Shown piece after piece: positions 26,558-35,894 of a stretch of 64,000 bases of DNA. The notes below the pieces were generated by a model. That model saw nothing but the letters and a program-made list of their open reading frames with translations, was not told the origin of the DNA and did no database searches. Position 1 is the first letter of the stretch. Each line of letters begins with the position of its first letter. Origin of the DNA: CAVPPA01 sp963841325 (GTDB taxonomy: Bacteria; Patescibacteriota; Saccharimonadia; Saccharimonadales; UBA4665); NCBI GenBank assembly GCA_963841325.1, contig CAWJBZ010000007.1, forward strand, positions 71,293 to 135,292, given 5' to 3'. The position numbers and the translations under genes were made by a program.

Positions 26558-29080
26558 CTATAGACGTTCCGCTGACAGCTCCGATTTAGCCGCTTCAGCT
26601 ACTTTATCTAATAAACTATTAACTTCAACATCTGTCAGTGTCCGGTCGTAACTAGCGATAATCAACCGAAGCGTAATATGCAGATGAGTTTTATCATCTC
26701 CCCGTTGGTAAATATCCACCGGGTTAAGTTGGATTAGACTATGGTCCGGCTTCAGTTCGTCTAATTTTTTCCCGACAAAGTCGAAGATTTGTTGATAGGC
26801 AGTAGTAGCCGACACTTTCAAACAGATATCTTGTTCGACTTTAGGGTAGCGGGATAGCGGCCGGTATTGCGAATGGGGTAATTGACGGGCCAATAACAGC
26901 GGATCCAGCTCAAAGCCGGCACAAGCTAAAGGTAGTTTCAGAGATTTTTGAACTGATCGCCGAAATTCACCAACTACTCCCCAGACCAGTCCCTCAGTAT
27001 CTCGTAGGACAGCACTGCGGTTTGGCTCAAATGGCGCTACCATCTGTTCCAGCCAAGGGTTATGGCCTAGGTCGGCTCCGGCTAACGGTTCAAATTTGAC
27101 GGCTGTCAAGGCTTGAAACTGATAAAGAACACTCTTCAGATACTTTTGAGCCAGATAATAAGACGCTGGATCGGTTAGTTTACTGGCATAAACCAGGCTT
27201 AGGGCATTGGCTTCTTTAGGTACGCCGGGTTCATTTGGGTCAGGCTCGTTGAAGATATGGCTTTTGCCTATCTCAAACAGCACAAAACGGTCGTATCCAG
27301 CTCTCAGATTCGGATTAACCTTTTCCAGCAAACTAGGCGTCAGACTTATCCGGTAATACTGTAAATCCGGACTTAAGGCATTAGCTAGCTGCCAGGCTAA
27401 AGTTTTGTTTTGACCGACCTTATCCAGTAAGCTGCCATGAACAAAGCTATAAGTCAGTAATTCATTGGCCCCCGAGCGGCTTAAGCATTGACTAATCGCC
27501 GCCTTGAGTTCCAGCATCGGATCTTTCGTTGAAGGAGCTAGATCACGTTTAGGCAACTCAAGGGGCAGTTTAGCATAGCCGTACAATCGCCCGACTTCTT
27601 CCACAACATCTTCCCGGACTTCGATATCGGTTCGCCAAAACGGGGCCGTAACAGTCAGATTGTCGCCGGTTTGATCAACGCTACATTCGACATTTTCCAA
27701 TAATTGTTTAATATTCTCAGCGCTTAGTTGAACACCCAGGCGACTATTGATAAAACCGGTGGTAATCGGTACCGGTGGGTGTATCCACTGCCGTTGGACG
27801 AGCTGGTTGTGATCGATAATTTCACTGGCTGGCTGAGCATTAGCGGCTTCGCTCAGCATTTTCAGGGCTTGGGTTAAGACACGGTCATTTTGTAACGGCG
27901 ACTGGCCTTTAGTGAACCGGGTTACGGCATCAGTAAACAGACCGTGAGTCATGGCCGTCCGGCGAATCGAGTACATATCAAAGCTGGCACATTCCAAAAT
28001 AATATTTTTAGTATGCTCATCCACCTCGGTGTCGGCGCCACCCATAACCCCGCCTAAACCAATCAGTTGCTGATCGGTAGCAATCATGATGGCTTGGCTT
28101 CGCGGTTCGATAATTTTATCTCCTAAAAGAGTCAGTTTTTCACCGGGTTTCGGATAGCGGATAATCAGTGTCGCCCGGTCGCTACCGCTTAGTGCTTTAA
28201 CTTTGTCGTAATCATAAGCATGCAGCGGTTGACCGGTCAGCAGCATCAGATAATTAGTGATATCTACCACATTGTTAATCGGCCTGATACCGACCCGCAT
28301 CAGATAAGTTTGCAGAAGCGTTGACCAGGGCTTAATTGTCAAATTACTGAGACTTACAGCCATGAACCGCGGTACCAGTTCAGGTAATTCATTCCTAACT
28401 TCTAGCGGTAGCTGGTTGGAGCTGCCAGCCAAATTATTGGTTAGTACCGTTTTATACCAATCCGGAGAACTAAACGGATGGCCTAGAATGCCGGCTATTT
28501 CCCTGGCGATACCCAATTGCCCAAAACAATCAGGGCGGTGAGTAAACATTTTGTTTTCCAGTTCAAAAAGATAATCATTAAACTCCAAGGCTGCGGTAAA
28601 TGACTGGCCTGGTTTAATCTCCGCGTCAATCTCGAATAAACCTTCGTGATTATCACCGAGGGCTAATTCTTTGGGTGAGGCTAACATGCCGTTACTCGGT
28701 TGGCCACGGATCTCCCGACTCTCTATTATTAACGGACTTTGATCAATTGAATCCGGTACGGTAGTGCCGGGCGGCAGCCAAACCGCCAACATCCCTTGAT
28801 GCACATTCGGCGCTCCGCAGACAACTTGCACATTACCGTTACCGGTACGCGGTACATTTAGGGTTTGTCCGCCATCATCAATTTGGCAAACATGTAACCG
28901 GTCAGCAGCTGGATGAACCTGGCAGTCGACTACTCTGACTATTACCGGACCCTGGTAGCGCTTTTTCAGTTCAGTAACAGACTCCACCGCTCCTAACTGG
29001 GACTCAATTCTATCTTTAAGCTCATCGATGCCGAGATCGACAGAGGTATACTGCTTTATCCAATTCAGGCTGACTTTCAT
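26558..29080 (-). CDS. pheT: Phenylalanyl-tRNA synthetase beta subunit
   Basis: 840 residues, the full bacterial size. It has an N-terminal tRNA-binding (EMAP-like) domain at about 40-150 (LHVCQIDDGG), the B3/B4 editing domain near 210-390 with INNVVDITNYLM, a B5 motif, and the C-terminal anticodon-binding domain (LSRYPKVEQDICLKV). With PheS it charges tRNA-Phe. It overlaps pheS by 4 bases, in the order pheS-pheT. Confidence 0.96.
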   Translation of the reverse strand: MKVSLNWIKQYTSVDLGIDELKDRIESQLGAVESVTELKKRYQGPVIVRVVDCQVHPAADRLHVCQIDDGGQTLNVPRTGNGNVQVVCGAPNVHQGMLAVWLPPGTTVPDSIDQSPLIIESREIRGQPSNGMLASPKELALGDNHEGLFEIDAEIKPGQSFTAALEFNDYLFELENKMFTHRPDCFGQLGIAREIAGILGHPFSSPDWYKTVLTNNLAGSSNQLPLEVRNELPELVPRFMAVSLSNLTIKPWSTLLQTYLMRVGIRPINNVVDITNYLMLLTGQPLHAYDYDKVKALSGSDRATLIIRYPKPGEKLTLLGDKIIEPRSQAIMIATDQQLIGLGGVMGGADTEVDEHTKNIILECASFDMYSIRRTAMTHGLFTDAVTRFTKGQSPLQNDRVLTQALKMLSEAANAQPASEIIDHNQLVQRQWIHPPVPITTGFINSRLGVQLSAENIKQLLENVECSVDQTGDNLTVTAPFWRTDIEVREDVVEEVGRLYGYAKLPLELPKRDLAPSTKDPMLELKAAISQCLSRSGANELLTYSFVHGSLLDKVGQNKTLAWQLANALSPDLQYYRISLTPSLLEKVNPNLRAGYDRFVLFEIGKSHIFNEPDPNEPGVPKEANALSLVYASKLTDPASYYLAQKYLKSVLYQFQALTAVKFEPLAGADLGHNPWLEQMVAPFEPNRSAVLRDTEGLVWGVVGEFRRSVQKSLKLPLACAGFELDPLLLARQLPHSQYRPLSRYPKVEQDICLKVSATTAYQQIFDFVGKKLDELKPDHSLIQLNPVDIYQRGDDKTHLHITLRLIIASYDRTLTDVEVNSLLDKVAEAAKSELSAERL

Positions 29081-30132
29081 GAAAATTGCCTCAAGAAATC
29101 TAATTTACCTGATTCAAAATGACGGATATCTTCAACGTCGTATTTCATCATCACCAGCCGGTCAATACCGCCGCCCCAGGCAAAACCGGTATAATTTTCC
29201 GGATCAATCCCGGCTTCCCTGAGAACTTTAGGATGAATCAAACCACAACCCAGTAGCTCGATCCAGCCGTTATGCGAACAAACCGAGCAGCCTTTTTGGT
29301 CACAAAACGGACACGACAAGGCAAATTCAAAAGACGGTTCGGTGAACGGAAAATAAAACGGTTGGATTTTAATGGCTAGGTGTTTACCGTAATACTCTTG
29401 TAGGAAAGCTTTTAGGGTGGCGAACAAATGGCCGGTATGGACACCCTTGCCGACATAAACACCTTCCAGTTGGTAAAAGGTATGCTCGTGTTTGGCGTCG
29501 AGATCTTCATTACGGAAGCATCGTCCCGGTATCACCACGGCAATAGCTTGGCCTTTCTCTAGGTCAGCTCGGTATTTTTGGAGTACCCGGTTCTGCATTG
29601 TGCTGGTATGAGCCGGTGCAATTAACGGTTTGCCGTTAGGATCGGTCTGGGTAGTTACAAAAGTATCATAATCATCTCTGGCCGGATGGCCTTCCGGAAA
29701 ATTCAAACTGCCAAACATGTGATAATCGTCATCCAGCTCCCGACTCTCAACTGCACTAAACCCCATCCGGTAAAAAATATCTAAGATCATCTGCAGTTCG
29801 GTCATTAAGGGATGCCGGCTACCTCGTTCGGTCGGCAAGGTTTGCGGCCTCAGTTCCGGCGGAGTATTGGCCGCAAATGGAGCGGTCACGTCGATTGCCG
29901 GCAAAACTTCGGTTTTTTCCTGTTGGTCATTGATCATCTGAGTCAATTCCAGCCGCAAATTATTGACTGCTTGACCAAAACTGGCCCGGTCGGCTGGAGG
30001 TAAAGTTTTTAGTTCATCGTAGAGGGCTTTTAGCTCAACAGCTTTTAGAATATCGGCTTTCTGCTCAAGTTCAGCAAAGCGTTTTTTTAAAATATCGGCA
30101 GTTTCAGTCAGATGGGGATTTTGATAGGACAT
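29077..30132 (-). CDS. pheS: Phenylalanyl-tRNA synthetase alpha subunit
   Basis: 351 residues. The N-terminal coiled-coil arm (about 1-95) is followed by the class II core: HPLMTELQMILDIFYRMGF, FRNEDLDAKHEHTFYQ (motif 2), PSFEFALSC and the motif 3 region GFAWGGGIDRLVMMKY. It contains a Cys-rich insertion (CPFCDQKGCSVCS) seen in many bacterial PheS. A TATAAT box at 30144-30149 lies 11 bases upstream of the ATG, so the leader is only a few bases. Confidence 0.96.
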   Translation of the reverse strand: MSYQNPHLTETADILKKRFAELEQKADILKAVELKALYDELKTLPPADRASFGQAVNNLRLELTQMINDQQEKTEVLPAIDVTAPFAANTPPELRPQTLPTERGSRHPLMTELQMILDIFYRMGFSAVESRELDDDYHMFGSLNFPEGHPARDDYDTFVTTQTDPNGKPLIAPAHTSTMQNRVLQKYRADLEKGQAIAVVIPGRCFRNEDLDAKHEHTFYQLEGVYVGKGVHTGHLFATLKAFLQEYYGKHLAIKIQPFYFPFTEPSFEFALSCPFCDQKGCSVCSHNGWIELLGCGLIHPKVLREAGIDPENYTGFAWGGGIDRLVMMKYDVEDIRHFESGKLDFLRQFS

Positions 30133-30197
30133 ACTTGGTTTCGATTATAGCGTACTACTGAATGTTAGGCTAAGTACAGCTGCTTAAATTGGTCATG

Positions 30198-30203
30198 TAT
30201 ACT
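30198..30203 (+). promoter_or_regulatory. -10 box of the glycosidase gene (leaderless)
   Basis: TATACT, 8 bases before ATG 30212. Confidence 0.45.
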
Positions 30204-30211
30204 AAAACCAT

Positions 30212-31531
30212 ATGGGAGCTCAAGATGATTTATTAGAGCGGGCGACGGTCGTGTTAAAGGATAATGACCGTAGTTATTTTACCGCACCGGCAGCCAGAAA
30301 ATATCCACATCAGTGGCTCTGGGATAGCTGTTTTATTGCTATCGGGTTACGCCATTTGGATATTACCCGAGCCCAGCAAGAGATTTTTAGCTTGTTAGAT
30401 GCCCAGTGGAGTAATGGTATGCTGCCGCAGATTATCTTTACACCGGACAAGGGCGTGTTTAAATCAAGTAAAGTCTGGCAAAGCTGGCGTAACCCCCATG
30501 CACCAGACGACAAGTCCACCAGTGGTATCACCCAAACACCGATGATTACTGAAGCCGTGGTTCGGATCGGTGAATTACTAACACCAGTCGAACGGCGCAG
30601 TTGGTATCTCCGAGTCTGGCCCCGATTATTGCGATACCACGAATGGCTTTATCGAGAACGTGATCCAGATGATGAAGGTTTAGTACTGCAAATTCATCCT
30701 TGGGAAACCGGTCTGGACAACACACCGCCCTGGATTAATGAGTGGCACCAATACTTAATGCCGTGGTGGATAAGATTGATTGAAAAGACACGCTCCGATA
30801 AATTAATTAGTCACTTACGAACCGATACTCGTCATATTCCAGCCCAGCAGCGGATGACCAATCTTGAATTGATTGGTTTGGCTAATGCCTTTTTACGTTT
30901 GCGCCGACACAATTATGATATTCAGCGCATCCTGGCAAAACCGTATTTTGCCATTCAGGATTTAAGTTTTAATTGTGTCCTAATCCGGGCCAATCAGCAT
31001 TTACGAAGTATGGCAACCACTCTCCGCTAGAAACTACCAGCTAATTTAGCTCAGTCAATGGAATTAGCCGAACCGGCACTCGAAGAACTTTGGGATCCCT
31101 CTTCCGAGCAATATTATTCACGAGACTTTAAGTCACATAAATTACTTAAAGAACCCTCGATTGCAGCACTGTTACCGCTTTACGCCGGTTGTATCAGTAA
31201 AGAACATGTTAAATTATTAGTTACTCAACTGGAAAACAGCCAGATCTTCGGAACGGCTTTTCCGGTACCCAGCGTTCCGTTAAACTCGGAGTGGTTTAAT
31301 CCGGAACGTTACTGGCAGGGACCGACTTGGGTTAATACTAATTGGTTAATTATTGATGGCTTGAAACGTTACGGCTTCAATGATCATGCCTCGGCACTGC
31401 GTGAGAGTACCATCGAAATGATTAGCCGCAGCGGTTTTAATGAATATTTCAATCCCAGAAACGGTAAGGGTTTAGGCACGGAAAACTTTTCTTGGACTGC
31501 GGCACTGCTGATTGATCTATTAAAAACTTAA
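30212..31531 (+). pseudogene. GH63/trehalase-like glycosidase interrupted by an amber codon
   Basis: The frame codes for an (alpha/alpha)6-barrel glycosidase of the glucosylglycerate/mannosylglycerate hydrolase-like GH63 group. It has HQWLWDSCFIAIGLRHLD early, MLPQIIF and WETGLDNTPPW, and later GPTWVNTNWLIIDGLKRYG and FSWTAALLIDLL near the end. Codon 273 (31028-31030) is TAG. The same frame reopens at once and the sequence on both sides is a seamless match to one protein (439 codons, stop excluded). Pieces of 272 and 157 residues would result. No frameshift is needed. TAG ends normal genes here, so this is most likely a nonsense mutation or a base-call error. Confidence 0.72.
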
Positions 31532-32766
31532 TTCGGTTTGTTATCCTTAACCGGCGATTGGTCAATTACCGGTTGACCTAGAGAGGCTTTGGGGCCAGTG
31601 GTTTTGTCGGCTAGCTGTTGAACGGTATTCAGTTTATGCTCAATAGTCCGTGATTTTCGGGATGCCGAGTCAATGGTATCGGTTGCCTGAACCAGTTTTT
31701 CACGGGTCTTATCTAACAGGTCGCCGAACTTGCTGAACTCGCCAGTAACCTCCGTCAGTAACTCCCATACCTGAGAAGACTGTTCGGCAATGGCCAGGGT
31801 CCGAAAGCCCAGTTGGTAGCTGGATAAAATGGCGGCAATAGTTGTCGGGCCGGCGACTGCCACCCGGTATTCCGATTGTAACTGTTCGAATAGCCCCGGA
31901 ACCCGTAATATTTCCGCATACAGCCCTTCAGTGGGGACATAGAGTACAGCAAAATCGGTAGTGGTTGGCGGCCGGATGTATTTTTCTTTTATGGATTTAG
32001 CTTCCTGCCGAATCCGGGCTACCATCGCTTTAATGGCTAATTCGACTTGGGCCCGGTCACCTTTTTCTTGAGCAGCTACTAAGCGCTGATAATCTTCCAG
32101 CGGGAATTTGGCATCAATCGGTAAATAGATAAACCCCCGCCGGGAGCTTTTATCCGGCAGTTTTATAGCAAAATCAACGGCATCGTGGCTATCCGGGCTA
32201 AGGGTTACCTGGCGGTCATAATGATCTTTAATAAAAACCTGGTCTAGTAAGCTTTCCAATTGCACTTCTCCCCAAGTGCCGCGAGTTTTAACATTAGTAA
32301 GCACCCGCTTAAAATCACTGACATCACTAGCTAATCCCTGCATCTCACCCAACCCGCGCTGGACCTGCTCCAGCCGTTCCGATACTAGTTTGAAGCTGAG
32401 ATTAATCCGTTTCTCCAAAGTACTCTGTAGCTTCTCGTCGACTGTTAAGCGCATCTTTTCCAGCTTATCGGCATTGTCTTTTTGCAAACTTTCTAGTCGG
32501 TTTTCCACGGTTTTACGAATTAGTTCCAGTTTTTCGTCGTTCTTGTCACGAAGCTGTTCAACTCGTTTATCAATACTTTCCCGAGTCGTACTTAAATTGG
32601 CGCTCAATTCCTGTCGCAGACGAACCAAAGCTTCATTCAATTCCTTACGACTTAAGGAAAACTCTTGCCTCAGCGGTACATCCAAATCCGGTTTTTGCCG
32701 GCTGATAATTAAATAGATTAAGCCAAAGCTATTCAGTACTCCCAAAACAATTATGGCAATCAGCAT
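31528..32766 (-). CDS. rmuC: RmuC-family protein (DNA recombination limiting)
   Basis: 412 residues. The N-terminal membrane helix (2-20) precedes a coiled coil at about 35-150, then the RmuC nuclease-like domain (FAIKLPDKSSRRGFIYLPIDAKFP, VLYVPTEGLYAE, LSSYQLGFRTLAI). RmuC restrains inversions at short repeats, and a nuclease fold is predicted. Its end overlaps the glycosidase end by 4 bases on the opposite strand. TACAAT 6 bases before the ATG, with TTGATC 18 bases further up, gives a leaderless promoter. Confidence 0.9.
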   Translation of the reverse strand: MLIAIIVLGVLNSFGLIYLIISRQKPDLDVPLRQEFSLSRKELNEALVRLRQELSANLSTTRESIDKRVEQLRDKNDEKLELIRKTVENRLESLQKDNADKLEKMRLTVDEKLQSTLEKRINLSFKLVSERLEQVQRGLGEMQGLASDVSDFKRVLTNVKTRGTWGEVQLESLLDQVFIKDHYDRQVTLSPDSHDAVDFAIKLPDKSSRRGFIYLPIDAKFPLEDYQRLVAAQEKGDRAQVELAIKAMVARIRQEAKSIKEKYIRPPTTTDFAVLYVPTEGLYAEILRVPGLFEQLQSEYRVAVAGPTTIAAILSSYQLGFRTLAIAEQSSQVWELLTEVTGEFSKFGDLLDKTREKLVQATDTIDSASRKSRTIEHKLNTVQQLADKTTGPKASLGQPVIDQSPVKDNKPN

Positions 32767-32772
32767 AACTTT

Positions 32773-32802
32773 ATTGTAGACCTATCATGAGTACCAGATC
32801 AA
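32773..32802 (-). promoter_or_regulatory. Promoter of rmuC, TTGATC-N18-TACAAT
   Basis: -10 TACAAT at 32773-32778 and -35 TTGATC at 32797-32802. The -10 ends 6 bases before the ATG, so the transcript is leaderless. Confidence 0.5.
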
Positions 32803-32849
32803 ACCGATATTGTTCCCGGACAATTTATAACTTATTAAGTAGTTATCGT

Positions 32850-33443
32850 TTAGCTTTCAATGGTGACGGTGGTGCCGACGATCGCCCAGTTGTACAGCCA
32901 TTTGGCGGTAGTCAGTGGGGTTTCCACACAACCGTGTGAAGCATTCGATGAATCCGGACTGATATTGCCGAAGGCATTAGCCGCCCGCCAGGTAGCATCA
33001 TGTATACCATAAGCTCCGTACTGGTTATCTAAAAAGGGCATCCAGTAATAAACGAATTCGTTCCAACTGCCTGTACTATCCGATCCACTTAGGTTAATGT
33101 TAGTTTCCTTGGCATAAATTTGGTAGCTGCCGGTTGGAGTTAAGTCAGTTGGGTATTGCTCCATACCAGTTACCACCGCTGAACTATAGACTGTCCGAGT
33201 CCCAGCACAGGCCCATAGCTGTCTGGCGCTAATGCTCACAATAATGTTCTGAGCTAAACTGTTACCGGCGCAATAATCCGGTGGTGATTTGACGACTATA
33301 ACCTTAGAACCATTAGTCAGGTCGGTCGCACCAGTCTGTTGATTAGCGTACCACCACAATCCAACACCGATCACTAGCAGCAACAATAGGCTGATCAGTA
33401 GTTTACCGTTCCGTGATATTTTAGTCTGAACTGACGGTTTCAT
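32850..33443 (-). CDS. L,D-transpeptidase (YkuD family)
   Basis: 197 residues with an N-terminal membrane anchor (14-31) and a YkuD domain. The catalytic motif is SNASHGCVETPLTTA (Cys nucleophile, His upstream), with TGSYQIYAKETNINLSGSD and YGAYGIHDATWR in the active-site sheet. Such enzymes make 3-3 crosslinks in peptidoglycan or attach proteins to it outside the membrane. TATAAT is 7 bases before the ATG, so it is probably leaderless. Confidence 0.9.
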   Translation of the reverse strand: MKPSVQTKISRNGKLLISLLLLLVIGVGLWWYANQQTGATDLTNGSKVIVVKSPPDYCAGNSLAQNIIVSISARQLWACAGTRTVYSSAVVTGMEQYPTDLTPTGSYQIYAKETNINLSGSDSTGSWNEFVYYWMPFLDNQYGAYGIHDATWRAANAFGNISPDSSNASHGCVETPLTTAKWLYNWAIVGTTVTIES

Positions 33444-33450
33444 TCCAGTT

Positions 33451-33456
33451 ATTATA
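33451..33456 (-). promoter_or_regulatory. -10 box of the L,D-transpeptidase (leaderless)
   Basis: TATAAT, 7 bases before the ATG at 33443. Confidence 0.5.
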
Positions 33457-33476
33457 TAGGGCTTTATCCAAACATA

Positions 33477-33499
33477 GAACCCGGGTAATACCCGGGTTC
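33477..33499. terminator. GAACCCGGG hairpin, possible terminator
   Basis: A perfect 9-bp stem, GAACCCGGG/CCCGGGTTC, with a 5-base loop TAATA. A second hairpin AGGAAG/CTTCCT follows at 33503-33521. It lies between the transporter stop and the transpeptidase start, so it could end the minus-strand transporter transcript. The run of T is short. Confidence 0.5.
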
Positions 33500-33597
33500 T
33501 TTAGGAAGCCTCACACTTCCTATAAATAGCTTATGTCTATCCAGCTGCGATTTCAAGACTTCCCAATCACTCCAAAATTGTGTTATATACAACTTAA

Positions 33598-34446
33598 TTA
33601 AGCCGACTCAGTCTGGTCGGGTACGGTCTGCGGTAAAGCAATAATCAGGATACCAATAAGCGTCAGTAGCAGACCAGAAACCACTAAAACCCAAGCCTTG
33701 TGCTTCGGGCTGTCACCTAATAAAACAATACCAATTATGATCGGTACGACAGTTTCCGAAGCGGTAGTTGAGGCACTAATCACACTGGCATTACTTCTCT
33801 GAAAAGCAATTGATAACAACAAAATGCCGATTAGACCATATCCTAGTAGTGACCAAAATAGCGGGTTGTAAATAAGTTGCCAGAATGGATGTGGAAAGGT
33901 CAGCATTCGGCCAACAATCGCCGTTGCTCCGAAAGCTAGACCGTCTAATACTCCTAGCCCGATGGTAGCAAGGTGTCGATGGCTCTTGGCTACTACCGAA
34001 CCTACTCCGGCGATGGCCAGCGGCAGGAAGACCATCAGCCAGCGCAGTGGTTGGCTAACACTGTGGGCAGTTTCCGGAGTAGCCGCTAAAGCCAGCAGCG
34101 TCAGTCCAATCAATGTACAGATAATCGCTGCCCAAGCTATCTGGCTTAGTTTTCTATGTAACAAAAAATGTTCAATTAAAGCGGTAAGTACCACATTAAA
34201 AGCAATAATCGGCTCAACCACAAACAGTGCTAAACTATGGACCGCGACCAGGGTTAAGATAAACGATAAAGCGTCAAGCCCCAAACCGATTAGATAGGGC
34301 CAGTCAGCCAATAAACGCCATAGTAAACTGAACTGTAAAGAACTGACCCGGCTTTGTTTGTCAGCACTGTATTTTTCCAGTACCGCCGCCACTCCAACAC
34401 ACAGTGCTCCACCAACTGCTGAGACCAATGCTAACCAAAACAACAT
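33598..34446 (-). CDS. EamA/DMT-family transporter
   Basis: 282 residues with about ten hydrophobic segments in two repeats, as in the drug/metabolite transporter superfamily (EamA-like). It includes a typical ISASTTASETVVPIIIGIVLLGD stretch in the second repeat (given in pieces: ASTTASETVVP). Substrates of such carriers range from amino acids to metabolites, and none can be named. TAGAGT 6 bases before the ATG, with TTGAGT 17 bases further up, suggests a leaderless start. Confidence 0.72.
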   Translation of the reverse strand: MLFWLALVSAVGGALCVGVAAVLEKYSADKQSRVSSLQFSLLWRLLADWPYLIGLGLDALSFILTLVAVHSLALFVVEPIIAFNVVLTALIEHFLLHRKLSQIAWAAIICTLIGLTLLALAATPETAHSVSQPLRWLMVFLPLAIAGVGSVVAKSHRHLATIGLGVLDGLAFGATAIVGRMLTFPHPFWQLIYNPLFWSLLGYGLIGILLLSIAFQRSNASVISASTTASETVVPIIIGIVLLGDSPKHKAWVLVVSGLLLTLIGILIIALPQTVPDQTESA

Positions 34447-34452
34447 AAGTTA

Positions 34453-34481
34453 ACTCTAGCAAATAGCTATCCAGGACTCAA
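34453..34481 (-). promoter_or_regulatory. Promoter of the EamA transporter, TTGAGT-N17-TAGAGT
   Basis: -10 TAGAGT at 34453-34458 with a TGC extension, and -35 TTGAGT at 34476-34481. It lies partly inside the end of the MPG gene. Confidence 0.5.
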
Positions 34482-35047
34482 AACTTAGATACGTAAGCTG
34501 AATTTTTCAAATAAAATCGCCAAGGTTTGTCGGTAGCTTGACGAATTCCGATACGCTTAGTTTGACTAATTAATGATTGCGGTAAAGCCGGCTTGATACG
34601 TAGCTGCAGCGGCGGTTGTCGCAGATCATGACCATTCCAGGATTTTTCTATCTGCAACGCCTGACAGAGCTTGGCCGGACCATTAGTTAAATTTATACCT
34701 GTAAGACCGTGACGGTTTTGGCTCATCAAACTATCACCTTCCAGTGGTTCCAAAGCCCGGACTAATACTGCGGCACCATAACCTGATAAACCAGTAACGA
34801 TATTACAGCAATAATGCATACCGTAGCTGAAATAAACATACAGATGCCCGGGCGGTCCAAACATTACCGCCGTACGCTGAGACTGACCATGGTAACTGTG
34901 GCTAGCAGGGTCCATTTGATCATATGCTTCAGTTTCCACGATTTTACCGACTAACCGATGATCGTCTAATTCTCGAATGATATAACAACCCAACAGCCGC
35001 CGAGCCGCCGATTCAGCACTACCAGATAGAAAACTCCATTGCGACAT
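34478..35047 (-). CDS. mpg: 3-methyladenine DNA glycosylase (MPG/AAG type)
   Basis: 189 residues from Met at 35047. It excises alkylated purines for base excision repair. AARRLLGCYIIREL, VETEAYDQMDPASHSYHG (catalytic Glu region), RTAVMFGPPGHLYVYFSYG and LLVRALEPLEG-like VLVRALEPLEGD match the AAG family. A frame from 35224 adds 59 residues with no homology and overlaps the RNA-like locus, so I reject it. Start mode is uncertain: no clear SD or -10 at the usual distance. Confidence 0.9.
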   Translation of the reverse strand: MSQWSFLSGSAESAARRLLGCYIIRELDDHRLVGKIVETEAYDQMDPASHSYHGQSQRTAVMFGPPGHLYVYFSYGMHYCCNIVTGLSGYGAAVLVRALEPLEGDSLMSQNRHGLTGINLTNGPAKLCQALQIEKSWNGHDLRQPPLQLRIKPALPQSLISQTKRIGIRQATDKPWRFYLKNSAYVSKF

Positions 35048-35173
35048 ATTGATAACTAACCTTTGGTGACCTAAATCTTGATAGCTCAGGATTTTAATAA
35101 TTGTCTTAATCCAAGCAAATTCACGCTTTAAGCTTAGGCAAGTGTGCAATTGTCTGAATTGACATGGTAGTGA

Positions 35174-35720
35174 TAGCAAGGGAGTAGGTTCTGGGTTTGA
35201 AGTGGAGGAGTGCGAAAAACGCACATCGGTTTTTCAAACCGCTCAACGCTTAACTTTGAACTAACTCTGAGGAACATCCTCGACTGATTCATGCATTACG
35301 GCATGTCTCAGGAGGGAAATCCTCACCTTACTCGAATAAATAACTTTAAGGAAGCGACGGCAGCGGAAACTCCTGCGGGGGGGATTTCAGGAGATGAGCC
35401 GCCGCCGCTTCCCTGTAAAGGAAGTCTAAAAAAAGAATACAACAAGGAGGTAAACGAGGAGACGCTACGGAAGAGATGGGGGATGGGAATGACTCCAGGT
35501 TTGGAGTGACAGCTGACCGCTTGATCCCGAAGAGAAGTTACATGCCACTTACGAGGTATCCGCAGGTTGGTGGTTTGCGGATGTGTAACCACCGAGGGCA
35601 GAGTCACTTCCCATCCCCCTTGTAAAGATCCAGACATGACCTTTTGTGGTCGTTATGGCAGTGATTGCCACCGCATCAAAAGACAATGCTACATTCTCTT
35701 AAGATGTGGTGACAAACCTT
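35174..35720. ncRNA. GC-rich multi-stem structured RNA-like locus 1
   Basis: This 847-base gene-free gap is filled with hairpins. The pairings are GGTTTGAA/TTCAAACC (35194-35201/35233-35240), GTGCG/CGCAC (35210-35214/35220-35224), GAGGA/TCCTC (35269-35273/35277-35281), GGAAGCG/CGCTTCC (35350-35356/35406-35412) enclosing CTCCTG/CAGGAG, and a long closing stem (35478-35495 with 35601-35619, one bulge). That stem encloses ACTCCA/TGGAGT, ATCCGCA/TGCGGAT and GTTACA/TGTAAC. It is far richer in GC than its neighbours. ORFs crossing it lack SD, start or family support. The strand is unresolved: a -10-like TATAAT (35819-35824, minus) and a TTGACA (35159-35164, plus) are both present. It shares motifs with the locus at 60308. 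Confidence 0.55.
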
Positions 35721-35894
35721 GCCAATGGCTATCAATTCAGGGCGATTAAATATCAAGTAAATAAGACCTTGCTATCGTGTAAAGTTGCTTCTGGTTAAAC
35801 CATCAGTCAACCAAAACGATTATATTCTACTATCGCCCTCTAGATATGTCCAGGATTTAGATAAAACAATTTGGTTGTTATGAATTTATTAAAA

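Noticed and set aside
31028..31030. UAG recoding as a sense codon
   Set aside because: TAG ends other intact genes here, and only one gene has an internal TAG.
35048..35224. N-terminal extension of the MPG glycosylase
   Set aside because: 59 residues with no family match, reaching into the structured locus.
35291..35509. A 72-residue ORF inside locus 1
   Set aside because: It crosses several perfect stems, has an odd composition (Pro and Gly runs), no SD and no family. The bases are better explained as RNA structure.
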